Below, piece by piece: positions 61,387 through 64,000 of a DNA stretch of 64,000 nucleotides. The notes beneath the pieces were generated by a model. It saw nothing but the letters and a program-made list of their open reading frames with translations. It made no database searches and was not told where the DNA came from. Both the position numbers and the translations under genes were made by a program. Numbering within the stretch: the stretch's first letter is position 1; each line of letters starts with the position of its first letter. This DNA is from Paraburkholderia phenoliruptrix (GTDB lineage Bacteria > Pseudomonadota > Gammaproteobacteria > Burkholderiales > Burkholderiaceae), in the NCBI RefSeq assembly GCF_902859825.1, contig NZ_CADIKB010000001.1, forward strand, positions 434,001-498,000, in the 5' to 3' direction.

Positions 61387-63750
61387 TCATTTCCACGCGT
61401 AGCGCAAGCCGACCCAGAAGCCGCGCGGCGCGCCCGGTCCGACGAACTGTTCGTTGATCGGGTTCGCGCCGTCGAAGGTATGGTTCGGGCCGTTAAAGAA
61501 GTTTTCGCCGAGTGTGCCGAAGCTCGCGTAGCGCTTGTCCAGCAGGTTCGTTACGCTGGCAAAGACCTGCAACTGCTTGCTGATCTGATAGGACGTGTCG
61601 AGGTCGACCAGCATATAACCGGCGATCTTGCCATTGACGTCCTGATTGTTTTCGTCGCCCTGTGCATAGATGCTGCCCCGCCAGGTGACGTTCGCGCCGA
61701 CCTGCCATTTCGCGGTGGCCGCATAGTCGAGCTGCAGCTTCACCGTGTGCGCCGGAATGCCCGGCACATGGTCGCCGGGCTTCACGCTGATATTGCCGGT
61801 TGCGTCCGCGCTGGAGTTGCTCGGGCTGTTTTCGGTCCATGCCGAACGGTAGGTGGCGTCGATATAGCTGTAGCTCGCCGTCACCGTAAGCGGCCCTGGC
61901 TGGCTGCGTGCCGACAGTTCGAACCCTTGCCGGCGCGTGCGCCCCACGTTCTGAAAAAAGCCCCTATTGCTCGCCGCGCCGTTGCTGGCGATGAATTCGA
62001 TGTCGTTATCGAGCGTGGTTCGGTAGACGGCGGCGCTCCAGCTCGTCGCGTGGCCGATTCGCCCGCGTGCCCCAATTTCGAAGGTTCTGGAAATGACCGG
62101 TTGCAGCGACGGGTCGGATACGAAATCGTTCGGCAGCGAGCACGGCGCGGCGGGGTCCGCGCACGCGAGTTCGATTGCGGTCGGCGAGCGCATGCCTTCG
62201 TTGTAGGTGGCATAAGCCGTGAATGTGGAGGTGGGATTCCAGTTGATGCCGACAGCCGGATTGAAGCGCGAAAACGTATGGTGACCGTTCAGTTGGGGCT
62301 GTACGCCGCTTTCGTCGCCGATGGTCGCATCCGCCCAGTTATAGCGTCCCGCGAGCGTCAGCGACCATTGCTTCGTTAGCGATAAGGTGTCCTGCAGATA
62401 AATGCCGTAGTTGCCGTTATGGGTTTTTGCCGCGGTTTGCTGGGTGAAATCGTCAATGCCGACCGTCGCGCGCGAAACCGTAAACACCGCGTCCTGCGAC
62501 GATTGCGTGTAGCGCGAATTGGCAATGTCCGCGGACACGCCGGCAACAAACTGATTCTCCATGCCGCCGAGTTTGCCTAGCAGCGTGAGCTGCAGGCTCG
62601 CGCCGTAGCTGTCGGTGGCAACGACGGATTGTTCGTTGGTCGCCTGGGTGGTGTCCAGGTTACCGTTGTCGTCGACGGAGCCGAAGTTCGGATTGACGTT
62701 GCTGCTCAGGTTGCTATTGCGGAAGTGCCGGTAATACGCATTGCCGCTTAACTGCACGTTATCGTTGAAATAGTGCTCGCCCGCCAGCGTCACATAGCCC
62801 GCGCTGTTCAGGTTCTGATCCGGGTACGTGTAAGGCTGCTTCGGATCGCCAAGGAATGAGCGCGGAATGGTCTGTGCGCCATGCAGGTCATTGTCCGCGC
62901 CGCCCGCCGACAGCGACAGCGTGGTGTCGGCGTCGGTATAACGCAGTTTGCCGAAAATCTGCCGTACGCGGCTCGCGTTCTGCTCGGCCCAGCCGTTGTC
63001 GTTGGCGACGTTGCCGGTCACGTAGTAGTCCAGATTGTGACCGATGGTGCCGCCCTGTTCGATCTGCGCGGTCTTGCGGCCCCAGGAGCCGAGCGCTACT
63101 TCGGCCTCGCCGCCGGGGCTCGTCTTGCCGTCTTTTGTCGTGATGGCCAACGCGCCGCCGAGCGTGTTCAGCCCATAGGTCGGGTTCGAACCGGGGATCA
63201 GTTGAATGGTGTCGATAGCCTGTTGCGGCAGCACGTCCCAGTTCACCACGTCGCCGAACGGCTCGTTCACGCGCACGCCGTCGACGAACACCGAAATGCC
63301 TTGAGGCGTGCCGAGGAGCGGCGACGCGGTGAAGCCGCGATAGTTGACGTTCATCTGATACGGATTGCCCTGCGCATCGGCGATATCGACGCTCGGCAGG
63401 TTCTTCGCGAAGTAGTCGGTCAGCGTATTGCGGTGCTGCGCCTCGATGTCGCGCGCGCGCACGGTCTGGACATTGGCCGGCACCTGCGCGAGCGGCGTGC
63501 CGATGCCGAGAAGCGGCGTCGTGCCGATCACTACGACGGGTGCAAGCGTGGTGGACGGCGTGTCGTTGGCGGCATCGGCGGTTTCCGCGGAGGGCGCTGC
63601 GGGCGGCGACGCCGCCACCGCGGGCTCTGCCTGTGCCCATGCGCCCGCTGACAGGCTCGCGAGCGCGCTGCCGAAGCCGAGCGTGATGCGGGCGCGCCGC
63701 CGCAGGCTCAGAGCGGGCTTCGCACGGCGCGTGCGGGACGAGAAGGTCAT
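61387..63750 (-). CDS. TonB-dependent outer-membrane receptor
   Basis: 787 residues. Signal peptide ending GAWAQA, then a plug domain (APVVVIGTTPLLG, VDGVRVNEPFGDVVNWDVLP, IQLIPGSNPTYGLNTLGGAL) and a 22-stranded barrel ending with an aromatic residue pair near the C-terminus (GFWVGLRYAWK). A TonB-box-like segment lies before the plug (STTLAPVVVIG). ATG 63750 has GGAG upstream. The cargo is not shown by the sequence; a YncE-like gene next door makes PQQ a candidate, and a siderophore or metal chelate is the alternative. Confidence 0.9.
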   Translation of the reverse strand: MTFSSRTRRAKPALSLRRRARITLGFGSALASLSAGAWAQAEPAVAASPPAAPSAETADAANDTPSTTLAPVVVIGTTPLLGIGTPLAQVPANVQTVRARDIEAQHRNTLTDYFAKNLPSVDIADAQGNPYQMNVNYRGFTASPLLGTPQGISVFVDGVRVNEPFGDVVNWDVLPQQAIDTIQLIPGSNPTYGLNTLGGALAITTKDGKTSPGGEAEVALGSWGRKTAQIEQGGTIGHNLDYYVTGNVANDNGWAEQNASRVRQIFGKLRYTDADTTLSLSAGGADNDLHGAQTIPRSFLGDPKQPYTYPDQNLNSAGYVTLAGEHYFNDNVQLSGNAYYRHFRNSNLSSNVNPNFGSVDDNGNLDTTQATNEQSVVATDSYGASLQLTLLGKLGGMENQFVAGVSADIANSRYTQSSQDAVFTVSRATVGIDDFTQQTAAKTHNGNYGIYLQDTLSLTKQWSLTLAGRYNWADATIGDESGVQPQLNGHHTFSRFNPAVGINWNPTSTFTAYATYNEGMRSPTAIELACADPAAPCSLPNDFVSDPSLQPVISRTFEIGARGRIGHATSWSAAVYRTTLDNDIEFIASNGAASNRGFFQNVGRTRRQGFELSARSQPGPLTVTASYSYIDATYRSAWTENSPSNSSADATGNISVKPGDHVPGIPAHTVKLQLDYAATAKWQVGANVTWRGSIYAQGDENNQDVNGKIAGYMLVDLDTSYQISKQLQVFASVTNLLDKRYASFGTLGENFFNGPNHTFDGANPINEQFVGPGAPRGFWVGLRYAWK

Positions 63751-63953
63751 GGGTATGTCTCCTGCCGGTTGGACGCTTTGTTCGTGGCGCAGCCGCGGGC
63801 GGCATACGTAGCGCTTTTTTTCAAGGTGTGCAAAGCTTCGCATGCGCCGCCGCGCGAAAGCTCGGGAGCTTTTCCCGAAATCGCGAGGAAGCGTGCCCAA
63901 ACGCGTTGCAATGACGCTTCGTGTCCGACCGGCCTGAGTAGAATGCAAACGTG

Positions 63954-64000
63954 ATGTCGAGCGAACCCGTCCAACCTTCGTCAGTGCGCCGCGATCCGCC
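63954..64000 (+). CDS. Possible 5' end of a gene running off the window
   Basis: An ATG at 63954 (a GTG at 63951 is also possible) opens a frame of 15 codons to the window edge (MSSEPVQPSSVRRDP). It is divergent from the receptor gene. Too short to judge, and the ribosome-binding site is weak. Confidence 0.3.
   Translation, partial: MSSEPVQPSSVRRDP

Noticed and set aside
1..64000. CRISPR arrays, tRNA or rRNA genes, IS elements, prophage or integrase genes
   Set aside because: None seen on reading both strands; no regularly spaced repeats, transposase motifs or rRNA signatures.

Overview
The window looks like a high-GC Burkholderiales chromosome (Paraburkholderia/Caballeronia/Burkholderia sensu lato). 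The support is two Gram-negative porins whose mature ends read QxSVTLYGV, many LysR regulators, a liuABCD leucine-degradation operon, pqiABC and the general codon bias. No rRNA, tRNA, IS element or CRISPR array is visible.

Layout. 1-6.4 kb: a probable nitroaromatic (4-nitrobenzoate-type) catabolic locus with a LysR regulator, an AAHS-type transporter broken by an internal deletion, a 4-hydroxylaminobenzoate lyase (PnbB family), a porin, a nitroreductase and an HD-domain hydrolase. 6.5-14 kb: a methyltransferase/membrane-protein pair and two LysR/SDR-type loci whose SDR promoters share a 33-bp element, interspersed with gene wreckage. 14.2-20.8 kb: a MoaD/ThiS-like small protein with an Asp-box beta-propeller, a decayed beta-helix gene, a PAS-GGDEF-EAL protein and a decayed glycogen-debranching-like gene. 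20.8-25.9 kb: pqiABC, an orphan sensory-rhodopsin-transducer homologue and a DUF4396 membrane protein. 26.4-31.9 kb: an unusual caa3-type oxidase operon ending in a triheme cytochrome c. 32.3-41.5 kb: a minus-strand run of sugar/organic-acid genes (TPP enzyme, enolase superfamily, membrane protein, gluconate-dehydrogenase-like small subunit, GMC flavoprotein with a [3Fe-4S]-type Cys motif, SDR, GH15). 41.9-47.6 kb: a broken extra FtsI/PBP3, MarR, a CLC channel and small genes. 47.7-54.4 kb: TetR and liuABCD. 54.4-64 kb: a periplasmic-binding-like protein, DUF1488, a porin, two HAD phosphatases, ExbB, a YVTN propeller and a TonB-dependent receptor.

How it works together. The respiratory block (caa3 oxidase plus triheme cytochrome c) faces the GMC/subunit-3 dehydrogenase block and may accept electrons from it. 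The liu genes convert isovaleryl-CoA to 3-hydroxy-3-methylglutaryl-CoA. The pnb-like genes would convert 4-nitrobenzoate through 4-hydroxylaminobenzoate to protocatechuate.

The most striking general feature is gene decay. At least eight genes between 1.4 and 47.6 kb are broken: five carry large internal deletions and three survive only as truncated or degraded remnants. From 47.7 kb to the end the genes look intact. The most interesting candidates for new biology are the MoaD/ThiS-propeller pair, the oxidase lacking the usual proton-channel Glu and Lys, the orphan rhodopsin transducer, and two intergenic elements: a nested hairpin at 6.5 kb and a 28-bp motif shared by two distant promoters.
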